Part shown: one piece after another, positions 16,652 to 26,192 of the stretch
Position numbering within the stretch: the first letter of the stretch is position 1
Layout: every line of letters begins with the position of its first letter
NCBI RefSeq assembly: GCF_036013955.1
Contig: NZ_CP107903.1
Coordinates: 5,704,001 to 5,768,000 of the forward strand
Direction: 5' to 3'
DNA from: Streptomyces sp. NBC_00459
GTDB lineage: Bacteria; Actinomycetota; Actinomycetes; Streptomycetales; Streptomycetaceae
Length of the DNA stretch: 64,000 nt
Notes under the pieces: model-generated
What the model was told of the DNA's origin: nothing
Seen by the model: only the letters and a program-made list of their open reading frames with translations
The model's database searches: none
Program-made: the position numbers and the translations under genes

Positions 16652-18184
16652 ATGTCCGAAACAGCCCAGGCTGTCGCCGCCAAGGCGCCGACTCCCGACT
16701 CCAACCGCTGGAAGGCGCTCACGTTCATCGCGCTCGCCCAGCTGATGGTCGTGCTCGACGCGACCATCGTGAACATCGCACTGCCCTCCGCCCAGCAGGA
16801 CCTGGGGATATCGGACGGCAACCGCCAGTGGGTCATCACGGCCTACGCCCTCGCCTTCGGCGGACTGCTCCTCTTCGGCGGCCGGATCGCCGACATCTGG
16901 GGCCGCAAGAACACCTTCGTCACCGGTCTGATCGGCTTCGCCGCCGCCTCCGCCCTGGGCGGTGCCGCGACGAACGAGGCGATGCTCCTCGGCTCCCGAG
17001 CCCTGCAGGGTGCCTTCGGCGCGCTGCTCGCGCCCGCCGCGCTCTCCCTGCTCGCGGTGATGTTCACCGACGCCAAGGAGCGCGCCAAGGCGTTCGGCAT
17101 CTACGGTGCGATCGCCGGTGGCGGCGGCGCCGTGGGTCTCATCCTCGGTGGCTTCCTCACCGAGTACCTGGACTGGCGCTGGACGTTCTTCGTGAACATC
17201 CCGTTCGCGATCGTCGCCGCCCTCGGTGCGTACTTCGTCATCCGTGAGCCCTCCGGCGCCCGCAACCGCTCGCCGCTCGACATCCCGGGTGTCGTCCTGT
17301 CCACCCTCGGTCTGGTCTCCCTCGTCTACGGCTTCACGCGTGCCGAGTCCGAGGGCTGGAGCGACTCCCTGACGATCGGCCTGTTCGTCGCCTCGGCGCT
17401 GCTCCTCGCGACCTTCGTGTTCGTCGAGTCCAGGGTCAAGGCCCCGCTGCTGCCCCTGCGTGTCATCACCGAGCGCAACCGCGGCGGCGTCTACCTCTCG
17501 CTCGGCCTCGCGATCATCGCGATGTTCGGCCTGTTCCTCTTCCTGACCTACTACCTGCAGATCGTGAAGGGCTACTCGCCGGTCAAGACCGGCTTCGCCT
17601 TCCTGCCGATGATCGCGGGCATGATCACGGGCTCCACGCAGATCGGTGCCCGACTGATGACCCGCGTCCCGGCGCGGCTGCTGATGGGCCCGGGCTTCCT
17701 GCTCGCCGCGCTCGGCATGCTGCTGCTGACCCAGATGGAGATCGGCTCCTCGTACGCGGCCCTGCTCCTGCCGGCCATGCTCCTGCTCGGCCTCGGTATG
17801 GGTACGGCGTTCATGCCGGCCATGTCCCTGGCCACGCTGGGCGTCGAGCCGCGTGACTCCGGTGTCGCCTCCGCGATGGTCAACACCTCGCAGCAGGTCG
17901 GCGGCGCGATCGGCACGGCTCTGCTGAACACGATCGCCGCCTCGGCCACCACGTCGTACGTCGCGGACCACATCGGTTCGGCGACCACGCGCTCCCAGCA
18001 GCAGCTGGTCCAGCTGGAGGCCATGGTCGAGGGTTACACCAGTGCCATCTGGTTCGCCGTCGGCATCCTGGTCGCCGCCGCGGGTATCGCCTTCACCTTC
18101 ATCAACGCCGGTCGCCCGGACATGAGTTCGGTCAGCGGCGAGGGCGCCGAGGAGGAGCTGAAGGTTCCGGTGGTCGCCCACTGA
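16652..18184 (+). CDS. MFS efflux transporter, DHA2 (EmrB/QacA, 14-helix) type
   Basis: 510 residues with 14 predicted membrane helices. Motif A is GRIADIWGRKNTF after helix 2, the antiporter motif C is in GGGGAVGLILGGFL in helix 5, and helix 1 carries the DHA2-typical LMVVLDATIVNIALPS. Works as a proton-driven exporter of drugs or antibiotics. The ATG at 16652 is preferred; an in-frame GTG at 16640 has no better ribosome site. Same-strand partner of the TetR gene upstream. Confidence 0.92.
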   Translation: MSETAQAVAAKAPTPDSNRWKALTFIALAQLMVVLDATIVNIALPSAQQDLGISDGNRQWVITAYALAFGGLLLFGGRIADIWGRKNTFVTGLIGFAAASALGGAATNEAMLLGSRALQGAFGALLAPAALSLLAVMFTDAKERAKAFGIYGAIAGGGGAVGLILGGFLTEYLDWRWTFFVNIPFAIVAALGAYFVIREPSGARNRSPLDIPGVVLSTLGLVSLVYGFTRAESEGWSDSLTIGLFVASALLLATFVFVESRVKAPLLPLRVITERNRGGVYLSLGLAIIAMFGLFLFLTYYLQIVKGYSPVKTGFAFLPMIAGMITGSTQIGARLMTRVPARLLMGPGFLLAALGMLLLTQMEIGSSYAALLLPAMLLLGLGMGTAFMPAMSLATLGVEPRDSGVASAMVNTSQQVGGAIGTALLNTIAASATTSYVADHIGSATTRSQQQLVQLEAMVEGYTSAIWFAVGILVAAAGIAFTFINAGRPDMSSVSGEGAEEELKVPVVAH

Positions 18185-18285
18185 CCCCGGCCGCCGTCCC
18201 CTGATACCCCTTCGGGCCACTCCGTACGTCACGTGGGGTGGGGACGCCTCGTGACGTACGACTCCAGGATCTGCCCTGGTTCCGC

Positions 18286-18795
18286 TCAGCGGAGCCAGGG
18301 CAGATCCGCGTTCGCGTCCTTCGGCTGAAGGCCCTGGGCGACGATCTCCATGACGTCGTGGAGCGTCTGGCGCTGCTCGTCGCTGATCCGGTCGAACAGC
18401 GCCTGCCGTACGGCGCCCACATGGCCGGGCGCGGTGCGACGGAGCACCTCGTGGCCCTGGTCGGTCAGGACCGCGAACTGGCCGCGCTTGTCCGAGGGGC
18501 AGTCCTCACGGCGTACCCAGCCGTTCTTCTCCAGTCGGGCGATGGCGTGCGAGAGACGGGAACGGGTGATCTTCGCCTTCATCGCGAGCTCGGTCATGCG
18601 CAGCCGCCCGTCCGCGGCCTCGCCGAGACCGACGAGCAGGCCGTAGTAGACGTGCGGCATACCGGCGTCACGCTGGAGCTGGCGGTCGAGATGGTCCTCG
18701 AGGAGGGTGACGGCGTGCATGTAGGCGCGCCAGGTGCGCTGCTCCTCGTCGGTGAGCCAGCGGGGCTCCTCGTCAGATGTAGATGCCGTGTTCAT
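18286..18795 (-). CDS. MarR family regulator
   Basis: 169 residues from ATG 18795, chosen for GGAG five bases upstream; the frame continues upstream through AT-rich DNA that is clearly the promoter region. Winged HTH: LRMTELAMKAKITRSRLSHAI recognition part (kept here as the helix around residues 75-95) and the wing DCPSDKRGQFAVLT. Divergent from the DODA-type dioxygenase gene, with CTTGA/TCAAG half-sites in the 133-base gap. Probably represses itself and the dioxygenase in response to phenolic or oxidative compounds (inference). Confidence 0.9.
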   Translation of the reverse strand: MNTASTSDEEPRWLTDEEQRTWRAYMHAVTLLEDHLDRQLQRDAGMPHVYYGLLVGLGEAADGRLRMTELAMKAKITRSRLSHAIARLEKNGWVRREDCPSDKRGQFAVLTDQGHEVLRRTAPGHVGAVRQALFDRISDEQRQTLHDVMEIVAQGLQPKDANADLPWLR

Positions 18796-18863
18796 GTACT
18801 CCACTCTACGTTCCCCGTCCTTGAATTTTAAACCAAAACGATGTATGTTCAGTATGCGAGAAG

Positions 18864-18891
18864 CTTGAGACTTCAAGATGCAGACTTGAAG
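18864..18891. promoter_or_regulatory. CTTGA/TCAAG inverted repeats, likely MarR operator
   Basis: CTTGA-GACT-TCAAG at 18864-18877 overlaps a second inverted repeat CTTCAAG...CTTGAAG (18871-18877 and 18885-18891). A further TTGAA lies at about 18830 in unusually AT-rich sequence near the MarR start. The cluster sits between the divergent MarR and dioxygenase genes, typical for MarR dimers. Confidence 0.6.
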
Positions 18892-18928
18892 CAGAAGCGG
18901 TAGAGGTCCCGGGAAGGGAGCAGTCGAC

Positions 18929-19720
18929 ATGTCCGCCGACATCCAGGAGCGCATGCCCGCGCTCTACCTCAGTCACGGCGCACCCCCGCTGGCGGACGAC
19001 CCGATCTGGCCCGGCGAACTCGCGGCCTGGTCGGCCGACCTGCCCCGCCCCAAGGCGATCCTCATGGTCTCCGCCCACTGGGAAGAGGCCCCGCTCGCCC
19101 TCGGCGCCATCGAAACGATCCCCCTCGTCTACGACTTCTGGGGCTTCCCCGAGCACTACTACCAGGTCGAGTACGCCGCCCCGGGCGCCCCCGAACTCGC
19201 CGAGTCCGTACGCAAGCTGCTCCGGGCCCCCGGTATGCCCGTCCAGGACGTCCCGGACCGCGGTCTCGACCACGGCGCGTACGTCCCGCTGGTGGAGATG
19301 TTCCCCGAGGCGGACATCCCTGTCCTGCAGATCTCGATGCCGACCCTCGACCCGGTGAAACTGATGGACATCGGGCGCAAGCTCGCCCCGCTGCGCGACG
19401 AGGGCGTGCTGATCGTCGGATCCGGCTTCTTCACCCACAACCTGGCCGCCCTGCGGCACACCGGCCCCGGTGTGCCGACCTGGTCGAGCGAGTTCGACGA
19501 CTGGGGCCGCCGGGCGTTGGAGGCGCGGGACGTCGACGGCCTGCTGGACTTCCTGAACAAGGCTCCCGCGGGCCGGTACGCCCACCCGCGCACCGAGCAC
19601 TTCGCCCCGCTCTTCGTGACGATGGGCGCGGCCGACGTGGCCGGCGAGCTGGACTCCCAGAGGTCGGTCATCGACGGCTTCTGGCTCGGGATGGCCAAGC
19701 GGTCGGTGCAGTTCGGCTGA
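18929..19720 (+). CDS. DODA-type extradiol ring-opening dioxygenase family protein
   Basis: 263 residues, class III (LigB-like) fold, same family as bacterial YgiD and plant 4,5-DOPA dioxygenase. Metal-site motifs are visible: YLSHGAPPL near residue 14, VSAHWEEAP near 55 and DHGAYVPL near 115. These supply the His ligands for Fe or Zn. The reaction would be extradiol cleavage of a catechol; many members have no proven substrate. The ATG has GGGAAGGGAG upstream. Divergent from a MarR gene that is its probable regulator. Confidence 0.9.
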   Translation: MSADIQERMPALYLSHGAPPLADDPIWPGELAAWSADLPRPKAILMVSAHWEEAPLALGAIETIPLVYDFWGFPEHYYQVEYAAPGAPELAESVRKLLRAPGMPVQDVPDRGLDHGAYVPLVEMFPEADIPVLQISMPTLDPVKLMDIGRKLAPLRDEGVLIVGSGFFTHNLAALRHTGPGVPTWSSEFDDWGRRALEARDVDGLLDFLNKAPAGRYAHPRTEHFAPLFVTMGAADVAGELDSQRSVIDGFWLGMAKRSVQFG

Positions 19721-19798
19721 CCCCGCGGCCGGTGTTCGGCCCCTTCGGGCAGGTGCCCGGTGGCCGGAAGGGCCACCCGAACGGGTACGGGAAGAGGC

Positions 19799-20317
19799 TC
19801 AGAACTCCTTCTCGTACCAGGCCACATCCCAGTAGCGGCCGAACTTGCGGCCCACCTCGCGGTACGTGCCGACGTACCGGAACCCGAAGCGTTCGTGCAG
19901 CCGCACGGACGCTTCGTTCGGTAGGGCGACCCCCGCCAGGACGCGATGCACGTCCTCGCCTGCCAGGGCATCGAAGAGCGCCTCGTAGAGCAGGGTGCCG
20001 ATGCCGCGTCCGCCCGCGTCCGGGGCGAGATAGACAGTGACCTCCACGGTGGTGCCGTAGGCCGGCTTCGGGCGGAACGGGCCGGACGTGGCATACCCCA
20101 GAATCCGCTGTGAGTCCACATCCGTGGCAACCATCAGGCGGTGCGGGCCGTCTTCAGGGTGGGAGAGCAGCCAAGGACGGCGCTCCTCCGGTGTGAAGGT
20201 TTTGGTGTCGAACGTCGTGGGTGTCTCCTGCACGTAGTGGTTGTAGAGATCGGTGAGGGCTGTGAGGTCATCCTCGACCCCTGGCCTGACCTGCACTTCT
20301 GTACGTTCCGACGGCAT
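19799..20317 (-). CDS. GNAT acetyltransferase, phosphinothricin acetyltransferase-like
   Basis: 172 residues. It begins with RPGVEDDLTALTDLYNHYV and PTTFDT, typical of the PAT/Bar and YncA branch, and carries the acetyl-CoA site VTVYLAPDAGGRGIGT (Q/RxxGxG/A pattern) and RLHERFGFRYVGT. Enzymes of this branch acetylate amino groups of phosphinothricin, methionine sulfone or related amino acids; the exact substrate cannot be fixed. GAGGAGG precedes the ATG. Divergent from hrdD across 188 bases. Confidence 0.88.
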   Translation of the reverse strand: MPSERTEVQVRPGVEDDLTALTDLYNHYVQETPTTFDTKTFTPEERRPWLLSHPEDGPHRLMVATDVDSQRILGYATSGPFRPKPAYGTTVEVTVYLAPDAGGRGIGTLLYEALFDALAGEDVHRVLAGVALPNEASVRLHERFGFRYVGTYREVGRKFGRYWDVAWYEKEF

Positions 20318-20377
20318 CGGACCTCCTCTGCGGCGGGGCAGGATACTGCAAGATCAGAAAAACGGGGGGACTGGTCG

Positions 20378-20403
20378 GGAATTCTGTCCTGATTCCAGTC
20401 GTT
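20378..20403 (+). promoter_or_regulatory. SigR-type promoter of the hrdD-like gene
   Basis: GGAAT at 20378-20382, exactly 18 bases, then GTT at 20401-20403. This fits the Streptomyces SigR consensus GGAAT-N18-GTT used in thiol-oxidative stress. It lies about 100 bases upstream of the sigma factor ATG. hrdD is reported as a SigR target in S. coelicolor, which agrees with this placement. Confidence 0.7.
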
Positions 20404-20505
20404 GTTTCCTTCGGAAGCTGGGCACGCGAGGAGTGTGCTGAGCGTTCAGTAACCAACAGAGACACCCAGGACCACCCGCTGGCCCTCCATCGCAAGGGAG
20501 CAAGC

Positions 20506-21507
<1,002 letters not shown>

Positions 21508-21720
21508 CTCCGCTCGTGCTCCGCCGGGCGTGCGGTTCGTCGTCCGGCCCGGTGGCGGCCGGTCTTCACAGGGGGCGCGTTCGAGTGGTCCGTGCGCCGG
21601 GAGGCGTACGACTGTTGGCGGTCGCGTGCGCGGGGTGGCGGAAGGCCGCGCAAAGATAGCGGTGCAAGGCTGCTTCAAACCGCCGGGTCCGGGGCACAAG
21701 ACCTCAGGGCCCAGGACTTC

Positions 21721-21850
21721 GGGTCCGGGCGGCAACGCCTCGGACCCCCCTGAGCCGAGTCCCGACGCAACCCCCCCCCAGCGTCGGGGCTCTCCCCGAG
21801 CCGGGCTTCGGCACCTACCCCCCCCAGGTGCCGGGGCCCGGCTCTCTTTT
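21721..21850 (+). terminator. Cluster of three hairpins after hrdD, two with poly-C loops
   Basis: Hairpin 1: GGGTCCG...CGGACCC (21721-21747). Hairpin 2: CCCGACGC and GCGTCGGG enclosing a run of nine C (21761-21788). Hairpin 3: GAGCCGGGC and GCCCGGCTC (21798-21844) enclosing an inner GGCACCT/AGGTGCC stem with an eight-C loop, followed by TCTTTT. The last is a standard intrinsic terminator. The stretch 21508-21959 holds no gene; this cluster is its main content. Confidence 0.75.
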
Positions 21851-21959
21851 GCCCGCGGATCGCCCTGTGGTTTCGCATGACGGCGGGGCACCCCGTACCT
21901 GAACCCCGGGGTGGCCCGCCGAATGGCAGATTGTGCCACAGCGGCATAACGTGGCGTCC

Positions 21960-22589
21960 GTGTCCCACCCCAGTTCCCTCACCGAACGGCGAAAGCACGA
22001 GACCCGGATGGAGATCGCCCTCGTGGCGGGGCGGCTCTTCGTGACCCACGGGCTGCGGGCCACCCGTGCCGAGGACATCGCCCAGGCGGCCGGGGTCGCG
22101 CCACGCACCTTCTACCGCTACTTCGCCACCAAGGAAGAAGCCATCGGCCCCCTGTTCGGCGCGGGCACGGAGCGCTGGGCCCAGACGGTTCGCGAGGCCC
22201 CGCCCGCGCTGTCCGTCCCGCAGGCCCTGGAGTACGCGGCACGGCAGTTGCTGACACCGGGCGCCGGAGTGTCGCAGGGCGCCCTGGACCGGGCCCGCAC
22301 CCTGCTCCGGCTGGCGGAGGAGAGCCCCGGCCTGCTGCGGGTGTGGGCGGAGCGGTGCCGTACGTCGGAACGGGCGCTGGCCCAGGCGCTGGCCTCCCGG
22401 GGCGAGGGCCCGGCCGACTCGCCCGAAACGCGCTTCACGGCCGCCGTCGCCAGTGCCGCCGTACGCGTCGCCTTCGAGACCTGGTCGGCCGGGGACGCCC
22501 CGGCCGACGGTCCGACCGGCCCGGCGGCACTGGCGGTGCGCAACCTGGGGACGCTGCGGGACTTCCCGTGGAGCGGCGCGAACTCCTGA
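21960..22589 (+). CDS. TetR family regulator
   Basis: 209 residues from the GTG at 21960, chosen because related proteins open with SHPSSLTERRK; GTG 21951 is also possible and neither has a clear ribosome site. HTH about residues 18-62: ATRAEDIAQAAGVAPRTFYR, with YFATKEEA following. The C-terminal part is helical and unremarkable (ligand domain of the MftR/YxaF-like sort). There is no pump gene directly linked: the following gene is convergent. Targets unknown. Confidence 0.85.
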   Translation: MSHPSSLTERRKHETRMEIALVAGRLFVTHGLRATRAEDIAQAAGVAPRTFYRYFATKEEAIGPLFGAGTERWAQTVREAPPALSVPQALEYAARQLLTPGAGVSQGALDRARTLLRLAEESPGLLRVWAERCRTSERALAQALASRGEGPADSPETRFTAAVASAAVRVAFETWSAGDAPADGPTGPAALAVRNLGTLRDFPWSGANS

Positions 22590-22620
22590 GGGTGGTCGGC
22601 GGAGCGGTGGGGCCGGCCGG

Positions 22621-23586
22621 TCAGTTTCCCGCCGCCCGGGTCAGACGGGCCCCCAACTCCCTCATCCGCTCGACCAGTTCGGCCGGTTCCCGAACCGTGA
22701 ACTCGCATTCGACCGACGCGAGCCGCACCGCCAGCCACTCCACCGGGTCACCGACCGAGGAGCGGATACGGCAACTGTGCTCGTCCAGAGGCTCGGGGGT
22801 GCCGAGCCAGGCGGGGACGCGGGCGGCGACATACGCGGCCGGGGCGGCGAACGTCGCCTCGAACACATAGGTCTCCTGCCGTGCGTACATCGAGCGGCGC
22901 AGATACTCCGCGGCGTCGCCCGTCGGCAGCTCGCGCGCGGTGAAGCGGGCGCCCGTCGCGAAGGGGTCGCCGACCCTGTCGACGCGGAAGGTGCGCCAGT
23001 CGGCGCGGTCGAGGTCGTAGGCGACGAGATACCAGCGGTGGCCGGTCGACACGAGCCGGTAGGGCTCGGTCAGGCGCTTGGTGGGGGTGCCGTCCTTCGA
23101 GCGGTAGGCGAACCGCAGTCGCTCCTGACCGGCCACGGCAGAGGCGATCACGGTCAGTGTCTCGGGCGCGATGACCGCACCGTCGCCGCTGGTCAGCGGG
23201 GTGGTCGCGGCTTGGAGGGTGGAGACTCGGCGGCGCAGCCGGGACGGCAGGACCTGTTCCAGCTTGGCCAGCGCCCGTACGGACGCCTCGTCCAGCCCCT
23301 CGACCGCGTGCCCGGCGCCCGCCCGGAGCCCGACCGCGATGGCCACCGCCTCCTCGTCGTCGAGCACCAGCGGGGGCATCGCCTTGCCCGCGACGAGCCG
23401 GTACCCGCCGTCGGAGCCCTTGGTCGCCTGCACGGGATAGCCGAGTTCGCGCAGCCGGTCGATGTCCCGCCGCACGGTGCGCCGGGACACCCCGAGCCGG
23501 TCGGATAGCTCGCCGCCCGGCCACTCGCGGGGCGTCTGGAGGAGTGAGAGGAGCTGAAGGAGTCGGGCCGGTGTGTCCGTCGTCAT
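22621..23586 (-). CDS. WYL-domain transcriptional regulator (YafY/PafC-like)
   Basis: 321 residues. An N-terminal HTH_11 (about 5-60, LSDRLGVSRRTVRRDIDRL) is followed by a WYL domain (about 135-215, with RWYLVAYDLDRADWRTFRVD) and a C-terminal WCX extension. WYL domains bind nucleic acids or small ligands and such proteins act as repressors or as DNA-damage regulators. It is divergent from an MFS pump gene; the short gap carries an inverted repeat, so control of the pump is likely. Confidence 0.9.
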   Translation of the reverse strand: MTTDTPARLLQLLSLLQTPREWPGGELSDRLGVSRRTVRRDIDRLRELGYPVQATKGSDGGYRLVAGKAMPPLVLDDEEAVAIAVGLRAGAGHAVEGLDEASVRALAKLEQVLPSRLRRRVSTLQAATTPLTSGDGAVIAPETLTVIASAVAGQERLRFAYRSKDGTPTKRLTEPYRLVSTGHRWYLVAYDLDRADWRTFRVDRVGDPFATGARFTARELPTGDAAEYLRRSMYARQETYVFEATFAAPAAYVAARVPAWLGTPEPLDEHSCRIRSSVGDPVEWLAVRLASVECEFTVREPAELVERMRELGARLTRAAGN

Positions 23587-23608
23587 GAGTTCGAGGATGC
23601 CGTACCAC

Positions 23609-23638
23609 TAGGACACGATCTGACCTAATGGGGTCCTA
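23609..23638. promoter_or_regulatory. Inverted repeat between WYL regulator and MFS pump
   Basis: TAGGAC at 23609-23614 and GTCCTA at 23633-23638, 18 bases apart, in the 62-base gap before the preferred pump start. It could be the operator of the WYL protein. Its place also argues against the earlier pump start at 23628, which would put part of the repeat inside the coding region. Confidence 0.45.
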
Positions 23639-23648
23639 CCTTGGATTC

Positions 23649-25160
23649 ATGACCTCCACCGAAACACCGACCGGCCTCCCTGTCGTGCCGGACCGGCGAC
23701 GCTGGTTCGCCCTCGCCATCGTGATGACCGCGGCCTTCATGGACCTTGTCGACGTCACGATCGTCAACGTCGCGATCCCCTCGATCCAGCGCGAGGCCGG
23801 TGCCTCCTTCGGCCAGATCCAGTGGATCACCGCCGGCTACGCGCTCGCCTTCGCCGCCGGTCTCATCACCGGCGGACGGCTCGGCGACATCCACGGCCGC
23901 AAGCGGCTGTTCCTCGTCGGCATAGGCGGCTTCACCCTCGCCTCCGCCCTCTGCGGCTTCGCCGCCAACCCGGAGATGCTGGTCGCCTCCCGCATACTCC
24001 AGGGCGCCATGGCGGCGATGATGGTGCCGCAGGTCCTGTCGATCGTCCACGCGACCTTCCCGGCACACGAGCGCGGCAAGGTGTTCGGCCTCTTCGGCGC
24101 GATCGTCGGCCTGGGCGCGGTCAGCGGTCCGCTGCTGGGCGCGCTGCTGACGGAGTGGGACCTGTTCGGCCTCGGCTGGCGGCCGATCTTCCTGATCAAC
24201 CTGCCGGTCGGCATCGCGGGACTGATCCTGGGCCACCGCTTCATCACCGAGTCGAAGGCCCCCCGGGCGCTGAAGCTGGACCTCGTCGGCGTCGCCCTGG
24301 TGACCCTGGGTCTGCTGATGCTGCTCTACCCGCTGATCCGCGGGCGCGAGCTGGGCTGGCCGCTGTGGGGCTACCTGTCGATGGCGGGCGCGCTCGGTGT
24401 CTTCGGCGCGCTGGTGGCGTACGAGAAGCGCAAGACGCGGATCGACGGTTCGCCGCTGGTCGAGCTGTCGCTGTTCAGGGTGAAGAGCTTCGCCGCGGGC
24501 ATCGCCGTGCAGACCGTCTTCGGGGTCGGCCTGGGCATCTTCTTCCTGGTGTGGACGCTGTACATGCAGATAGGGCTCGGCTGGAGCGCCCTGCGGGCCG
24601 GGCTGACCGGCGTGCCCTTCTCGATCGCGGTGTCGGTGGCGGCCGGGATGTCAGTCCAGAAGCTGGTCCCGCGCTTCGGCCGCAAGGTGCTCCAGGCGGG
24701 CGCGCTGGTGATGGGCCTCGGCGTACTGATCTACATCTGGGAGTCCGGCCGGTACGGCCTGGCCATCACCTCCTGGCAGATGGCGCTCCCGCTGGTGGTC
24801 ATGGGCGCAGGCATGGGCCTGATCGTCGCCCCGCTGACGGACGCGGTGCTCTCGGAGGTGCCGAAGGAGCACGCCGGGTCGGCGTCCGGGCTGATCAACA
24901 CCGTGCAGCAGATGGGCAACGCGCTCGGGCTCGGGCTGGTGTCGGTGGTGTTCTTCGGGGCGATGGGGGACAGGCTCGCGCCGGGCGAGGTGGGACCGGC
25001 GTTCGTGGACGCCTTCCAGAACGCGCTCGGGTGGGTGGCCGGGCTGATGGGCTTGATCTTTGCGGTGATGTTCGCGCTGCCGGGGCGGGCCCCGGTGACG
25101 GACGCGCAGGCCGCGGCGCCGGAGGAGAAAGAGAAGCGGGAGAAGGTCCTCGTCGGCTGA
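23649..25160 (+). CDS. MFS efflux transporter, DHA2 family
   Basis: 503 residues from ATG 23649 (an ATG at 23628 is in frame). 14 helices; helix 1 with FMDLVDVTIVNVAIPSI, motif A GRLGDIHGRKRLF, motif C around GAVSGPLLGALL, and a short charged C-terminal tail (EEKEKREK). Drug or metabolite exporter driven by protons. Divergent from the WYL regulator. Closed by a strong terminator at 25234-25260. Confidence 0.9.
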   Translation: MTSTETPTGLPVVPDRRRWFALAIVMTAAFMDLVDVTIVNVAIPSIQREAGASFGQIQWITAGYALAFAAGLITGGRLGDIHGRKRLFLVGIGGFTLASALCGFAANPEMLVASRILQGAMAAMMVPQVLSIVHATFPAHERGKVFGLFGAIVGLGAVSGPLLGALLTEWDLFGLGWRPIFLINLPVGIAGLILGHRFITESKAPRALKLDLVGVALVTLGLLMLLYPLIRGRELGWPLWGYLSMAGALGVFGALVAYEKRKTRIDGSPLVELSLFRVKSFAAGIAVQTVFGVGLGIFFLVWTLYMQIGLGWSALRAGLTGVPFSIAVSVAAGMSVQKLVPRFGRKVLQAGALVMGLGVLIYIWESGRYGLAITSWQMALPLVVMGAGMGLIVAPLTDAVLSEVPKEHAGSASGLINTVQQMGNALGLGLVSVVFFGAMGDRLAPGEVGPAFVDAFQNALGWVAGLMGLIFAVMFALPGRAPVTDAQAAAPEEKEKREKVLVG

Positions 25161-25213
25161 GCGCGGACGGTTGAGCAAGGACAGCTGAGCAAGGACAGCT
25201 GAGCGAGGACTGC
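25158..25213. repeat. Four 14-bp tandem repeats after the MFS gene
   Basis: Units of TGAGCAAGGACAGC at 25158-25171 (diverged), 25172-25185, 25186-25199 (these two identical) and 25200-25213 (two changes). The array begins at the stop codon of the MFS gene and ends 20 bases before its terminator. Confidence 0.7.
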
Positions 25214-25233
25214 TCGGCAAGGGCGGTGGAGCA

Positions 25234-25263
25234 GGGCCCGGCACCTCAGGTGCCGGGCCCTTT
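25234..25263 (+). terminator. Terminator of the MFS gene
   Basis: A perfect 13-bp inverted repeat (GGGCCCGGCACCT and AGGTGCCGGGCCC) with a single-base centre, followed by TTT. Confidence 0.8.
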
Positions 25264-25329
25264 CCCCTGCGCGTAGCCGCCCTGGCAGCTGCCCCGGCAT
25301 CCCCGCAGAAGCCTGGTTGTGTCCGCATC

Positions 25330-25393
25330 ACGCCCGAATCTGTTTACTTTCCGGAAATCCGGGCGTAGCCTCCGAACGAATCCACAAGTTCGG
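25330..25393. promoter_or_regulatory. Inverted repeats before the fructose operon
   Basis: ACGCCCG (25330-25336) pairs with CGGGCGT (25360-25366) around an AT-rich core with TTTACTTT, and CCGAAC pairs with GTTCGG (25388-25393). They lie 35-98 bases before the first gene of the fruRKA operon and are candidate sites for the DeoR-type regulator. No consensus is known to me for this protein. Confidence 0.4.
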
Positions 25394-25427
25394 GCATCAG
25401 GCAGTCATCGGTCGGAGGTAAACGGAC

Positions 25428-26192
25428 ATGTACGCACCGGAGCGGCAGCAGGAGATCCTGCGGCTCGCCCGTGACGGCGGACGGGTCGACGTGCTGTCAC
25501 TGGCCGAGCAGTTCCAGGTCACCGCGGAGACCATCCGGCGGGACCTGAAGGCTCTGGACCGCGCGGGCCTCCTGCGGCGTGTGCACGGCGGGGCCATACC
25601 GGCCGGTCGCCTCGACTTCGAGCAGGACCTCACCGAGCGCGAGTCGACCTACGCCGACGAGAAGGACCGCATCGCCAAGGCCGCCCTCGCCGAGCTGCCG
25701 ACCGAGGGCACCCTGATCCTCGACGCCGGCTCGACGGTCGCGCGCCTCGCTGCCGCCATCCCGCTGGAGTCGACCCTCACCGTCGTCACGCACAGCCTTC
25801 CGATCGCGGCCCGCCTCGCCGACCACCCCGGCATCCAGCTGCACCTCGTCGGAGGGCGCGTCCGGCACCGTACGCGCGCCGCCGTCGACGCCTGGGCGCT
25901 GCGGGCGTACGGCGAGATCCGCGCCGACGTCGCGTTCGTGGCCGCCAACGGGTTCTCCGCCGAGCGCGGGCTGACCACGCCCGACCTCGCCGAGGCCGCC
26001 GTGAAGCGGGCCGCGGTGGAGGCCGCCCGCCGGGTGGTGCTCCTCGCCGACTCGACGAAGCACGGCCAGGAGCACTTCGCCCGCTTCGGCGACCTGGGCG
26101 ATGTGGACCTGCTGATCACCGACAGCGGGCTGAGCCCCGAGGACGCCACCGACCTGGAGCGCGGCGGAGGCACGGAAGTGGTGCGCGCATGA
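25428..26192 (+). CDS. fruR: DeoR family regulator of the fructose operon
   Basis: 254 residues. N-terminal DeoR HTH (about 5-57, VDVLSLAEQFQVTAETIRRD, then LLRRVHGGAI) and a C-terminal sugar-phosphate sensing DeoRC domain (GSTVARLAAAI, VTHSLPIA, LADSTKHG). GGAGG stands upstream of the ATG. Its last four bases ATGA contain the start of fruK, so regulator and enzyme are co-translated. By family and context it represses the operon until fructose 1-phosphate (or a relative) accumulates. The name is by context. Confidence 0.88.
   Translation: MYAPERQQEILRLARDGGRVDVLSLAEQFQVTAETIRRDLKALDRAGLLRRVHGGAIPAGRLDFEQDLTERESTYADEKDRIAKAALAELPTEGTLILDAGSTVARLAAAIPLESTLTVVTHSLPIAARLADHPGIQLHLVGGRVRHRTRAAVDAWALRAYGEIRADVAFVAANGFSAERGLTTPDLAEAAVKRAAVEAARRVVLLADSTKHGQEHFARFGDLGDVDLLITDSGLSPEDATDLERGGGTEVVRA

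Noticed and set aside
25158..25213. Tandem repeats considered as a CRISPR array
   Set aside because: The units are adjacent without spacers and only 14 bases long; no cas genes nearby.
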